DNA of 11,281 bases, taken from Rhodocyclaceae bacterium (GTDB taxonomy: Bacteria; Pseudomonadota; Gammaproteobacteria; Burkholderiales; Rhodocyclaceae). The position numbers were made by a program, and so were the translations under genes. The DNA lies in contig JADLGU010000424.1 of NCBI GenBank assembly GCA_020849155.1, positions 1-11,281 of the forward strand, in the 5' to 3' direction. Each line of letters opens with the position of its first letter. Positions within the stretch are counted from its first letter, which is position 1. The notes beneath the pieces were generated by a model, which did no database searches, was not told where the DNA came from, and saw nothing but the letters and a program-made list of their open reading frames with translations. Of this stretch, positions 6,248 through 11,281 are shown in pieces.

Positions 6248-6652
6248 ATGACCCAACAGGTGCCTGGAAACAGCGCGAGGGGGCAAACCGGCATGGCGTT
6301 TCGGCAACAGCACGGACTGCGGCGGCAAATGGCCATTTTCGGCGCCATCGCGCTGCTGCCGATCCTCGGCCTGACCGGCTATCGTGCCTGGGAGGAAACC
6401 CGGGTGAAACTCAAGCAGGAACGGGCCGCCACCGGCAACCTGGTGACGCTGATCGCCGCCGAGCAGGAACTGCGCTTCGCGCTCGTCCGGCAGCTCCAGG
6501 CCGCCCTGGCCCTCAATCCCGTCGTCGCCGAGCCGAAGGATCAGGCCGCCTGCGGCCGGGTGCTGGAGCGGGCCCGCGCCGGCGGCGAACACCTCACCGG
6601 CATCACCCTGCATGACGCCGGCGGCCGGCCGCTGTGCTGGGCGACCCCCTGA
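6248..6652 (+). CDS. N-terminal fragment: TM1 and half of the Cache sensor
   Basis: This fragment has 134 codons from ATG 6248, ending at the premature TGA. It holds a basic N-terminus, one hydrophobic segment (MAIFGAIALLPILGLTGY) and the first helices of a Cache domain, ending GGRPLCWATP. By itself it cannot signal, because it lacks HAMP and kinase domains. If translated it would be a membrane-anchored stub. Confidence 0.55.
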   Translation: MTQQVPGNSARGQTGMAFRQQHGLRRQMAIFGAIALLPILGLTGYRAWEETRVKLKQERAATGNLVTLIAAEQELRFALVRQLQAALALNPVVAEPKDQAACGRVLERARAGGEHLTGITLHDAGGRPLCWATP

Positions 6653-6811
6653 ACGCCGCCGCGAATCGACGAGCGGGACTATTTCAAGGCAGTCCTGCGG
6701 CAGAAGCAGCCCGTCGTCAGCGACTATCTGATCGGCGGCACCAGCGGCAAGGCCATCGTCATTATTTCCCATCCCCTCCTCGATAACACCGGCGAAGTCA
6801 GGCATGTCCTG

Positions 6812-8665
6812 GTGGCCGGTCTCGACCTGGCCTGGCTGGCGCGGACCCTGCAGAAGACACCGCTGCCCGCCGACACCAACCTGGTCCTGGTGGATGGCAA
6901 GGGCATCGTCCTCGCCCCGGAGAAATGGCTGGGGAAATCGGTTGCCGACCACCCGGTCTTCCAGCGGGTCGCCGCCGGCACGGATCAGGTGACATTCGAA
7001 GCCAAGGGCGTCGACGACGTCGAGCGTCTCTTCGTCGCCCGCCCGCTGCAGAAGACGAGCGGCGGCACCATCCATGTCTGGGTGGCGGTCAGCAAGAGCG
7101 CGGTATTGCAGGCCGCCCTCCTGGGTTTCCTCGCCGACTCCCTGCTGTATTTCCTGCTGGCGATCAGCATCTTCCTCATCATCTGGCGCCTGGGCAGCCG
7201 GCAGGTGATCGAGCCGATCGATCGCCTGAAGGAAGCCGCCCGGCACCTGGGCGGCATCGACCTGAAGGCGCGCACCGAACTGCCGCACGGCGCCGACGAG
7301 ATCGGCCAGCTGGCCAGCTCCCTCGACGAGATGGCCGAAGCCATCGAGATCCGCGAAACCGCCCTGCTGCAATCGAAGGAATCGCTGCTGCGCGCCAACC
7401 GCGCCCTGCGGGTGCTGTCCACTGGCAACCAGGCGGTGGTGCGCGCCACCGACGAGGCGGCGCTGCTGGCGGAAATGTGCCATATCGCAACGGCCGAGGG
7501 CGGCTACCGGCTGGCCTGGATCGGCCGCGCCGAAGACGACCCCGAGCGGTCGATCCGCGTGCTGGCCGCGGCCGGCCCGGCGCGGGATTATGCGAAGGAT
7601 ATCGAGGTGAGCTGGGCGGACACCGAGCGGGGCCGCGGCCCGGCCGGCACGGCGGTGCGCGAGAACCGGCCGTTCGCCGTGCATAGCGTGACGGCCAACT
7701 CGCGCTTCGCCCCGTGGCGGGCGCAGGCGTTGCAGCACGGCTTCGAGGCGGTGCTCGGGCTGCCGGTGGCGGTGACGGGATCGGTCTGGGGCGTGCTGTG
7801 CCTCTACTCGGCGCAAGCCGACGCCTTCGACGACGAGGAAATCCGCCTGCTGGTGGAAATGGCCGAGGACCTCGGCTTCGGCATCGAAACCCTGCGCCTG
7901 CGCGAGAAGGAAGCAGTCGCGCAGGAAGCCCTGCAGCGGGCCAACGAGGAACTGGAAACGCGGGTGGCCGAGCGGACGGCCGACCTGGCGCAGGCCAACC
8001 GCGAGCTGGAGGCCTTCAGCTATTCCGCCTCGCACGACCTGCGCGCGCCGCTGCGCTCGATGGCCGGCTTCGCCGAGGTCCTCCACGAGGACTACGGCGA
8101 CCGCCTCGACGAGGAAGGCCGCGCCCACCTCGCGCGCATCCGCCGGGCGGCCATCCGCATGGGGCAGCTGATCGACGACCTGCTGGAACTGGCGCGCATC
8201 TCGCGGACGGAACCGGGCAGGACCCTGGTCAACCTCTCCGAACTGGCGCGGGAAATCCTCGCCGAGGTGACCGCCGCCGACCCGGCCCGCAGCGTCAAGG
8301 TGACGGTCCAGGAAAACCTGGCCGCGGTGGGCGACCCGACCCTGCTGCGCGTTGCGCTGCAGAACCTGCTGGAGAACCCCTGGAAATACACCGGCCAGCG
8401 GCCCGAGGCCGAGATCGAGTTCGGCGCGCGGGTTGGGGCGGAAGGCGAAGCCGCCTTCTACGTCCGGGACAACGGCAGCGGCTTCGACATGGCCAACGCC
8501 GCCCGCCTCTTCCAGCCCTTCGTCAGGCTGCACAGCGACGACGACTACCCCGGCACCGGCATCGGCCTCGCCACCGTGGCCCGCGTCGTCGAACGCCACA
8601 ACGGCCGCATCTGGGCCGAGGCCGAAAAGGGCCGGGGCGCGGCGTTCTTCTTTACGCTGGAATAA
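6812..8665 (+). CDS. C-terminal fragment: TM2, HAMP, GAF, HisKA and HATPase
   Basis: After the TGA the first possible start codon is GTG 6812, giving 617 residues, but no convincing ribosome binding site precedes it. The fragment retains the end of the Cache domain, TM2 (about 103-126), HAMP (about 127-180), GAF (about 200-365), the phosphorylation site in SHDLRAPL (H408), and an ATPase domain with N-box QNLLENPWKYT, DNGSGF and GTGIGLA. The kinase core resembles the bacteriophytochrome-type class and has every expected motif. If reinitiation occurs, a sensor-less kinase could be made. The fine conservation of the kinase motifs suggests the nonsense change is recent, or is an error or suppressed. 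Confidence 0.7.
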   Translation: MAGLDLAWLARTLQKTPLPADTNLVLVDGKGIVLAPEKWLGKSVADHPVFQRVAAGTDQVTFEAKGVDDVERLFVARPLQKTSGGTIHVWVAVSKSAVLQAALLGFLADSLLYFLLAISIFLIIWRLGSRQVIEPIDRLKEAARHLGGIDLKARTELPHGADEIGQLASSLDEMAEAIEIRETALLQSKESLLRANRALRVLSTGNQAVVRATDEAALLAEMCHIATAEGGYRLAWIGRAEDDPERSIRVLAAAGPARDYAKDIEVSWADTERGRGPAGTAVRENRPFAVHSVTANSRFAPWRAQALQHGFEAVLGLPVAVTGSVWGVLCLYSAQADAFDDEEIRLLVEMAEDLGFGIETLRLREKEAVAQEALQRANEELETRVAERTADLAQANRELEAFSYSASHDLRAPLRSMAGFAEVLHEDYGDRLDEEGRAHLARIRRAAIRMGQLIDDLLELARISRTEPGRTLVNLSELAREILAEVTAADPARSVKVTVQENLAAVGDPTLLRVALQNLLENPWKYTGQRPEAEIEFGARVGAEGEAAFYVRDNGSGFDMANAARLFQPFVRLHSDDDYPGTGIGLATVARVVERHNGRIWAEAEKGRGAAFFFTLE

Positions 8666-8706
8666 GACAATTCCAGCCGCGCACCAACAAACCGGACGGC
8701 GCGGAG

Positions 8707-8712
8707 TATGAT
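8707..8712 (+). promoter_or_regulatory. Possible -10 box of the REC-HisKA_3 gene
   Basis: TATGAT (5/6 to TATAAT) lies in the 78-bp gap after the sensor kinase. Transcription would start near 8719, which would exclude ATG 8708 (inside the box) and favour ATG 8744. No -35 hexamer is visible at the right distance. Confidence 0.3.
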
Positions 8713-8743
8713 TCCCGCATCGCCCGAAGCGAAGCCCACAATC

Positions 8744-9496
8744 ATGCAGGACTGCACTGAACAGGCGCCGCCGCTCACGGCGCTGCGCCCCATCGACGTC
8801 CTCATCGTCGAGGACTCGGCCGACGACTTCGCCCTGCTGCTGATGGCCCTGCGGCGCGCCGGCTACGCCCCGCGCCACCGCCGGGTGCAGGATGCCGAGG
8901 GCCTCGGCCGGGCGCTCGGCGAGCGCCGCTGGGACGTCGTGCTGTCGGACTACACCCTGCCGGACTTCTCCGGCCTGCTGGCGCTCGAGCAGGTGCGGGC
9001 CTTCGACGCCGACCTGCCCTTCATCGTCGTCTCCGGCAACATCGGCGAGGATGTGGCGGTGGCCGCCATGAAGGCCGGCGCCCACGACTACCTGATCAAG
9101 GGCCACCTGGCGCGGCTCGGCGCGGCCATCGAGCGCGAAGTGCGCGAGGCCGAGGTGCGGCGGGACCGGCGCAAGGGCGAGCAGGAACTGCGCGAGGCGC
9201 GGCTGCGCCTGCAGGCGCTCTCCAACCGCATGCTGCAGGTGCAGGAGGCCGAGTGCCGCCACATCGCCCGCGAGCTGCACGACGAGATCGGCCAGTCGCT
9301 CACCGCCATCAAGCTCAACCTCGACGCCCTGCAGCGCCGCCTCAAGGACCACGCGGCGCTGCCGCTGGCAACCGACATCACCGCCATCGCCGAGCTGCTG
9401 CTGGAGCAGGTGCGGCGCATGTCGCTCGAACTGCGGATCCGCACCGCCCCCGGCGAGGGCTGCGAGATCGTCGCCAGCTTCGCCGCGCCGTACTAG
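8744..9496 (+). CDS. Receiver-HisKA_3 kinase lacking its ATP-binding domain
   Basis: The protein has 250 residues from ATG 8744; ATG 8708 would add 12. The receiver domain (about 15-135) has E23/D24, phosphoacceptor D69, S97 and K119. After a coiled linker comes a HisKA_3 dimerisation domain of the NarX/DegS class (about 163-231) with RELHDEIGQSL and phospho-site H179. Normal members then run from 'LELRP' into roughly 100 or more residues of HATPase domain. Here LELR (to 231) joins directly to IRTAPGEGCEIVASF, which is the last strand region of such a HATPase domain. N, G1 and G2 boxes are all absent. This is an in-frame internal deletion, with the junction near 9434-9440. The protein cannot autophosphorylate alone; it could only act as a receiver, or as a dimer partner or phosphotransfer relay. 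Its partner regulator lies after an inserted toxin-antitoxin cassette. Confidence 0.82.
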   Translation: MQDCTEQAPPLTALRPIDVLIVEDSADDFALLLMALRRAGYAPRHRRVQDAEGLGRALGERRWDVVLSDYTLPDFSGLLALEQVRAFDADLPFIVVSGNIGEDVAVAAMKAGAHDYLIKGHLARLGAAIEREVREAEVRRDRRKGEQELREARLRLQALSNRMLQVQEAECRHIARELHDEIGQSLTAIKLNLDALQRRLKDHAALPLATDITAIAELLLEQVRRMSLELRIRTAPGEGCEIVASFAAPY

Positions 9497-9544
9497 GGTC
9501 TGTTCCCATTCATTCTGTCGGATGAATGAATGGGAACAGACCCT
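9495..9544. repeat. Long perfect inverted repeat (REP/MITE-like hairpin)
   Basis: Perfect 21-bp arms beginning AGGGTCTGTTCCC and ending GGGAACAGACCCT enclose an 8-nt loop (tgtcggat). The left arm overlaps the TAG stop codon of the REC-HisKA_3 gene. No T-run follows. From memory, similar CAGACCCC-type palindromes are dispersed in many proteobacterial genomes, some near Y1 (REP-associated) transposases. No transposase is present here. It could also help to end the kinase transcript. Confidence 0.7.
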
Positions 9545-9546
9545 TG

Positions 9547-9559
9547 GGAGACCGACTTT
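9547..9559 (+). repeat. 13-bp direct repeat, left copy
   Basis: GGAGACCGACTTT occurs here and again at 10270-10282, with 710 bp between the copies. The toxin-antitoxin cassette lies between them. The right copy contains the ribosome binding site of the response-regulator gene, so the left copy is probably a duplicate of the original kinase-regulator junction. Confidence 0.65.
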
Positions 9560-9603
9560 ACGGAAGCGGGTTAGCTGCGGGTGGTGGCGTACTGGCGACG
9601 AAG

Positions 9604-9637
9604 TTGACCTGACAGACGTGCGGGGCATAATGGCCCC
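9604..9637 (+). promoter_or_regulatory. Promoter and operator of the toxin-antitoxin cassette
   Basis: TTGACC (9604-9609), 16 bp, then CATAAT (9626-9631): 5/6 and 5/6 to sigma70 consensus. The -10 box sits within the palindrome GGGGC-ATAATG-GCCCC (9622-9637), a suitable operator for autoregulation by the antitoxin or the toxin-antitoxin complex. The predicted start near 9638 leaves about 50 nt of leader. Confidence 0.6.
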
Positions 9638-9688
9638 ATCGCATTTGGCTGCGGCCGGCTTGGCGGCGGCGCCGACAGGAGCTTTATC

Positions 9689-9931
9689 ATGACGACCGTG
9701 CAAATTCAGTTGCCCGACGAATTGGCGCAAGATGCCCAGGCGGCGGGCCTGCTCGCACCGGAGGCCATCGAAGCCATGCTGCGCGAGCAACTCAGGAAGC
9801 AGGCCGGCGAGGCGCTGCAAGCCATTTGGGCGCGCCTGCCGCGCGAAGAACTGACGCCCGAAATCGAAAAAATGATCGATGAGGAAGTCCTGGCGGTGCG
9901 CGCCGAGCGGCGCAAGCAATCCGCCAGTTGA
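9689..9931 (+). CDS. Probable antitoxin of a PIN-type toxin-antitoxin pair
   Basis: This acidic-to-neutral 80-residue protein is not a named family I can place with certainty. The N-terminus TTVQIQLPDELAQDA resembles a ribbon-helix-helix DNA-binding strand and helix, as found in many antitoxins. The remainder is helical and ends in a charged tail (EEVLAVRAERRKQ) that could wrap the toxin. The start is well supported: AGGAG lies 7 nt before ATG 9689. The stop TGA overlaps the toxin ATG by one base (TGATG), indicating translational coupling. It has its own promoter and probable operator. The role is inferred from size, fold pattern and the adjacent PIN gene. Confidence 0.72.
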   Translation: MTTVQIQLPDELAQDAQAAGLLAPEAIEAMLREQLRKQAGEALQAIWARLPREELTPEIEKMIDEEVLAVRAERRKQSAS

Positions 9932-10242
9932 TGCGTCTGGTTCTCGACACCAACGTCGTCGTGGCGGGCCTGTTATGGAACGGTCTGCCGAACCGGCTTA
10001 TCGGGCTGGCGATCCAGAAGGCCGTTCGTCTCTACAGCAGTCAGATCTTGCTCGACGAACTGGCGCAAACGCCACGTGTCGTTGCCAACGATGCCGACGA
10101 CGATCACGTGCTTGCCTGCGCTCTCGCCGCACAGGCCGACTTGATCGTCTCAGGAGACAAGCATTTGCTTGGCTTGGGCGGTGCGTACCAAGGCATCCGT
10201 ATCGCCTCGCCCGCCGAGGCGGTGCAACTCCTCAACCGATAA
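9931..10242 (+). CDS. PIN-domain toxin (VapC-like ribonuclease), apparently shortened
   Basis: The protein has 103 residues from ATG 9931; PIN toxins of this type are usually about 130-145. The first half has MRLVLDTNVVVAGLLWNG with D6, and LLDELA with E43. The second half has PRVVANDADDDHVLACALAAQADLIVSGDKHLL with D58 and D76. These four acidic residues are the expected metal-binding set for RNA cleavage. The segment that normally separates DELA from the PRVVxDxxDDH motif, about 35-40 mostly helical residues, is missing and the two are joined at about 45-47 without a frameshift. All active-site residues survive, but the fold is probably compromised. Codon use is visibly less GC-extreme than in the kinase genes, consistent with acquisition. 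It is coupled to the antitoxin by a one-base overlap. Confidence 0.78.
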   Translation: MRLVLDTNVVVAGLLWNGLPNRLIGLAIQKAVRLYSSQILLDELAQTPRVVANDADDDHVLACALAAQADLIVSGDKHLLGLGGAYQGIRIASPAEAVQLLNR

Positions 10243-10269
10243 GGCAACCCCGCGCGCTTGCCGTCCCAC

Positions 10270-10282
10270 GGAGACCGACTTT
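10270..10282 (+). repeat. 13-bp direct repeat, right copy (contains the regulator's ribosome binding site)
   Basis: Second copy of GGAGACCGACTTT. Its GGAG is spaced 8 nt from the TTG start codon at 10282, which decides the start of the response-regulator gene. Confidence 0.65.
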
Positions 10283-10677
10283 TGCGACCGCTGCGACTGC
10301 TTCTCGCCGATGACCATACCCTGGTGCGAGCCGGGCTGCGCGCCCTGCTCGACGGCATGGCCGGCGTGACGGTGGTGGCCGAGGCCGACAACGGCGAGCA
10401 GGCGGTGGCCCTGGCCGCCGAACAGCGCCCCGACATCGCCCTGCTCGACATCACCATGCCGGGCATGAACGGCCTCGCCGCGGCCGAGCGCATCCTGCGC
10501 GAGCTGCCCGGCGTGCGGGTGCTGATCCTCTCGATGCACGCCGGCGAGGAGTACGTCCATCAGGCCCTCAAGCTGGGCGTCTCCGGCTATCACGCAGGCG
10601 CTTCGGCGAGCTGTACGACTACCTGGTGGCCGGCGGCATGGACAAGGCCGTGGCCCGCGCCGAGCTGCTCAAGGTGA
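10282..10677 (+). pseudogene. Truncated NarL-type response regulator
   Basis: Residues 1-103 from TTG 10282 are a receiver domain: D10/D11, phosphoacceptor D56 in LLDITMPGMNG, S84, and the family stretch YVHQALKLGVSGY. In intact relatives GVSGY continues as 'LLKDA', with the conserved lysine, then a LuxR-type helix-turn-helix. Here the match stops at 10590, just before that lysine. The frame then reads 29 unrelated residues (HAGASASCTTTWW...) to a stop at 10675-10677, because the following DNA belongs to another gene in a different frame. The signalling lysine, last helix and DNA-binding domain are all lost, so it cannot act as a normal regulator. An upstream in-frame TTG at 10258 is possible, but TTG 10282 has the GGAG ribosome binding site. 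It was probably the partner of the REC-HisKA_3 kinase. Confidence 0.75.
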
Positions 10678-10739
10678 TGCGCGGCGAGCCGAGCGAGGTG
10701 CTGAAGAAGATCGCCCCGCCGGCGCGCCAATCGGCCTGA
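10593..10739 (+). pseudogene. 3' remnant of an unidentified gene
   Basis: A clean GC-rich coding frame, different from the regulator's, encodes about 48 residues beginning RRFGELYDYLVAGGMDK and ending APPARQSA before TGA 10737-10739. It has no start of its own at the junction (the first in-frame ATG is 10638). The composition is normal for this genome, and the segment reads like a helical protein C-terminus. I do not recognise the family. It appears to be the end of a neighbouring gene whose front was lost in the deletion that truncated the regulator. Confidence 0.5.
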
Positions 10740-10751
10740 GCCGCGCGCCGG

Positions 10752-10757
10752 TAGAAT
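10752..10757 (+). promoter_or_regulatory. -10 box of ygiQ, probably leaderless
   Basis: TAGAAT (5/6) ends 6 bp before ATG 10764, placing the predicted transcription start on the ATG itself. No separate ribosome binding site is seen at normal spacing, apart from GGGCGG directly before the ATG. Confidence 0.45.
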
Positions 10758-10763
10758 GGGCGG

Positions 10764-11281
10764 ATGCGCCTGCCGCCGGATACCAAGCTCCTCACCGCCT
10801 ACCGCAGGCACTGGGCCCACCGCTTCGGCGTGTCGCCCTTCCTGCCCATGTCGCGCGCCGAAATGGATGCGCGCGGCTGGGACGAATGCGACATCGTCCT
10901 CGTCACCGGCGACGCCTACATCGACCACCCCAGCTTCGGCATGGCGCTGATCGGCCGGCTGCTGGAGGCGCAGGGCTTCCGCGTCGGCATCCTCAGCCAG
11001 CCCGACTGGCAGTCGGCCGCGCCCTTCCGCGCCCTGGGCAAGCCGGCGCTGTTCTACGGCGTCACCGCCGGCAACATGGACTCGATGGTCAATCGCTACA
11101 CCGCCGACCGCAAGATCCGCTCCGACGACGCCTACACGCCCAACGCCGAGCCGGGCCGCCGCCCCGACCGCGCCGTGACGGTGTACGCCCAACGCTGCCG
11201 CGAGGCGTATCCCGGCACCCCGGTGGTGGTTGGCAGCATCGAGGCCAGCCTGCGCCGCATCGCCCACTACGACTACTGGTC
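10764..11281 (+). CDS. ygiQ: YgiQ-family radical SAM protein (5' part)
   Basis: 172 codons are present; the gene continues past the right edge. The sequence follows YgiQ closely: FGVSPFLPMSRAEMD, CDIVLVTGDAYIDHPSFG, the QGFRVGILSQPDW stretch, GVTAGNMDSMVNRYTADRK, then VVVGSIEASLRRIAHYDYW. This is the cobalamin-binding-like N-terminal region that precedes the radical SAM domain; the CxxxCxxC iron-sulfur motif would lie beyond the window. YgiQ-type proteins are conserved radical SAM enzymes, and their exact reaction is not known to me. The start at ATG 10764 is set by alignment of the N-terminus and the adjacent -10 box. It has no evident functional link to the broken signalling genes upstream. 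Confidence 0.93.
   Translation, partial: MRLPPDTKLLTAYRRHWAHRFGVSPFLPMSRAEMDARGWDECDIVLVTGDAYIDHPSFGMALIGRLLEAQGFRVGILSQPDWQSAAPFRALGKPALFYGVTAGNMDSMVNRYTADRKIRSDDAYTPNAEPGRRPDRAVTVYAQRCREAYPGTPVVVGSIEASLRRIAHYDYW

Larger units (their letters stand above)
6248..8665 (+). pseudogene. Cache-HAMP-GAF sensor histidine kinase broken by an in-frame TGA
   Basis: One reading frame runs from ATG 6248 to TAA 8665 (805 sense positions) and is interrupted once, by TGA 6650-6652 at codon 135. Homology-like sequence continues in the same frame directly after the stop: the TPPRIDERDYFKAVL stretch is typical of the middle of a Cache sensor domain, and TM1 plus the first Cache half lie before it. Nothing is missing or frame-shifted, so a single nonsense substitution explains the break. 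The TGA follows a run of five C. Layout: TM1 at about 28-46, periplasmic Cache sensor at about 50-285, TM2 at about 291-314, HAMP at about 315-368, GAF at about 388-553, HisKA with H596, HATPase at about 690-805. An alternative start, ATG 6293, has a better ribosome binding site (GAGGGGG at 9 nt). It would have been a membrane kinase sensing a small periplasmic ligand. Confidence 0.82.

Noticed and set aside
6650..6652. The in-frame TGA as a selenocysteine codon
   Set aside because: The position is in a sensor-domain loop, not a redox site, and the following bases do not form an obvious selenocysteine-insertion hairpin with an apical GGU-type loop.
6230..9919. A 1229-codon open frame on the minus strand across the kinase genes
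   Set aside because: It is the antisense of well-recognised Cache/GAF/HisKA/HATPase, receiver and antitoxin coding sequence. Its translation is low-complexity (rich in Gly, Ala, Arg, His and Gln) as expected from GC-rich shadow frames, and it has no domain.
10243..10262. GGCAA...TTGCC stem after the PIN toxin as a terminator
   Set aside because: Only 5 bp of stem with a 10-nt loop and no T-run; too weak to call.
9495..10282. An insertion sequence or integron cassette
   Set aside because: No transposase or integrase gene is present. The hairpin and repeats suggest mobility, but none matches a named element class that I can recognise.
1..11281. CRISPR array, tRNA or rRNA genes
   Set aside because: No regularly spaced repeats and no tRNA or rRNA-like sequence were seen on either strand.

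Overview
This looks like a chromosomal stretch from a motile, GC-rich betaproteobacterium, possibly a Rhodocyclales relative. The reasons are a flhD start codon (FlhDC is a beta-/gammaproteobacterial flagellar master regulator), very GC-rich third codon positions, several c-di-GMP and phosphorelay proteins, and -10 boxes set directly before ATG. The lineage is an inference; there is no rRNA or marker gene to fix it.

Left third (1-4190), minus strand: an HDOD-REC-GGDEF protein, then a REC-GGDEF-EAL protein, then the first 19 codons of flhD. Good matches to the flagellar sigma28 (FliA) promoter, TAAAGTTT-N11-GCCGATAA, lie directly before the REC-GGDEF-EAL gene and before flhD. A much weaker one lies before the HDOD gene. 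This suggests that c-di-GMP turnover, and perhaps FlhDC itself, is wired into the late flagellar programme.

Middle (4189-6119): three apparently intact genes. They are a zinc-ribbon Nudix hydrolase (+), a convergent TonB-like protein (-), and an HNH endonuclease (+) divergent from the TonB gene. The TonB-HNH interval is only about 20-46 bp and carries an inverted repeat.

Right half (6168-10739), plus strand: a damaged signalling locus. A Cache-HAMP-GAF-HisKA-HATPase sensor kinase is cut by an in-frame TGA at codon 135. A REC-HisKA_3 kinase has lost its whole ATP-binding domain by an in-frame internal deletion. Its likely partner, a NarL-type response regulator, is cut off just before its conserved lysine and DNA-binding domain and runs into the out-of-frame tail of an unidentified gene. 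Between the kinase and the regulator sits a small antitoxin/PIN-toxin cassette with its own promoter, flanked by 13-bp direct repeats (710 bp apart) and preceded by a 21-bp-arm hairpin. The PIN toxin also seems to lack a central segment. Four neighbouring genes with lesions point to local decay, or to an assembly artefact that should be excluded.

Right end (10764-11281): the 5' part of a YgiQ-type radical SAM gene, probably expressed as a leaderless transcript. No tRNA, rRNA, CRISPR array or recognisable transposase gene was seen. No gene-free stretch exceeds 300 bases.
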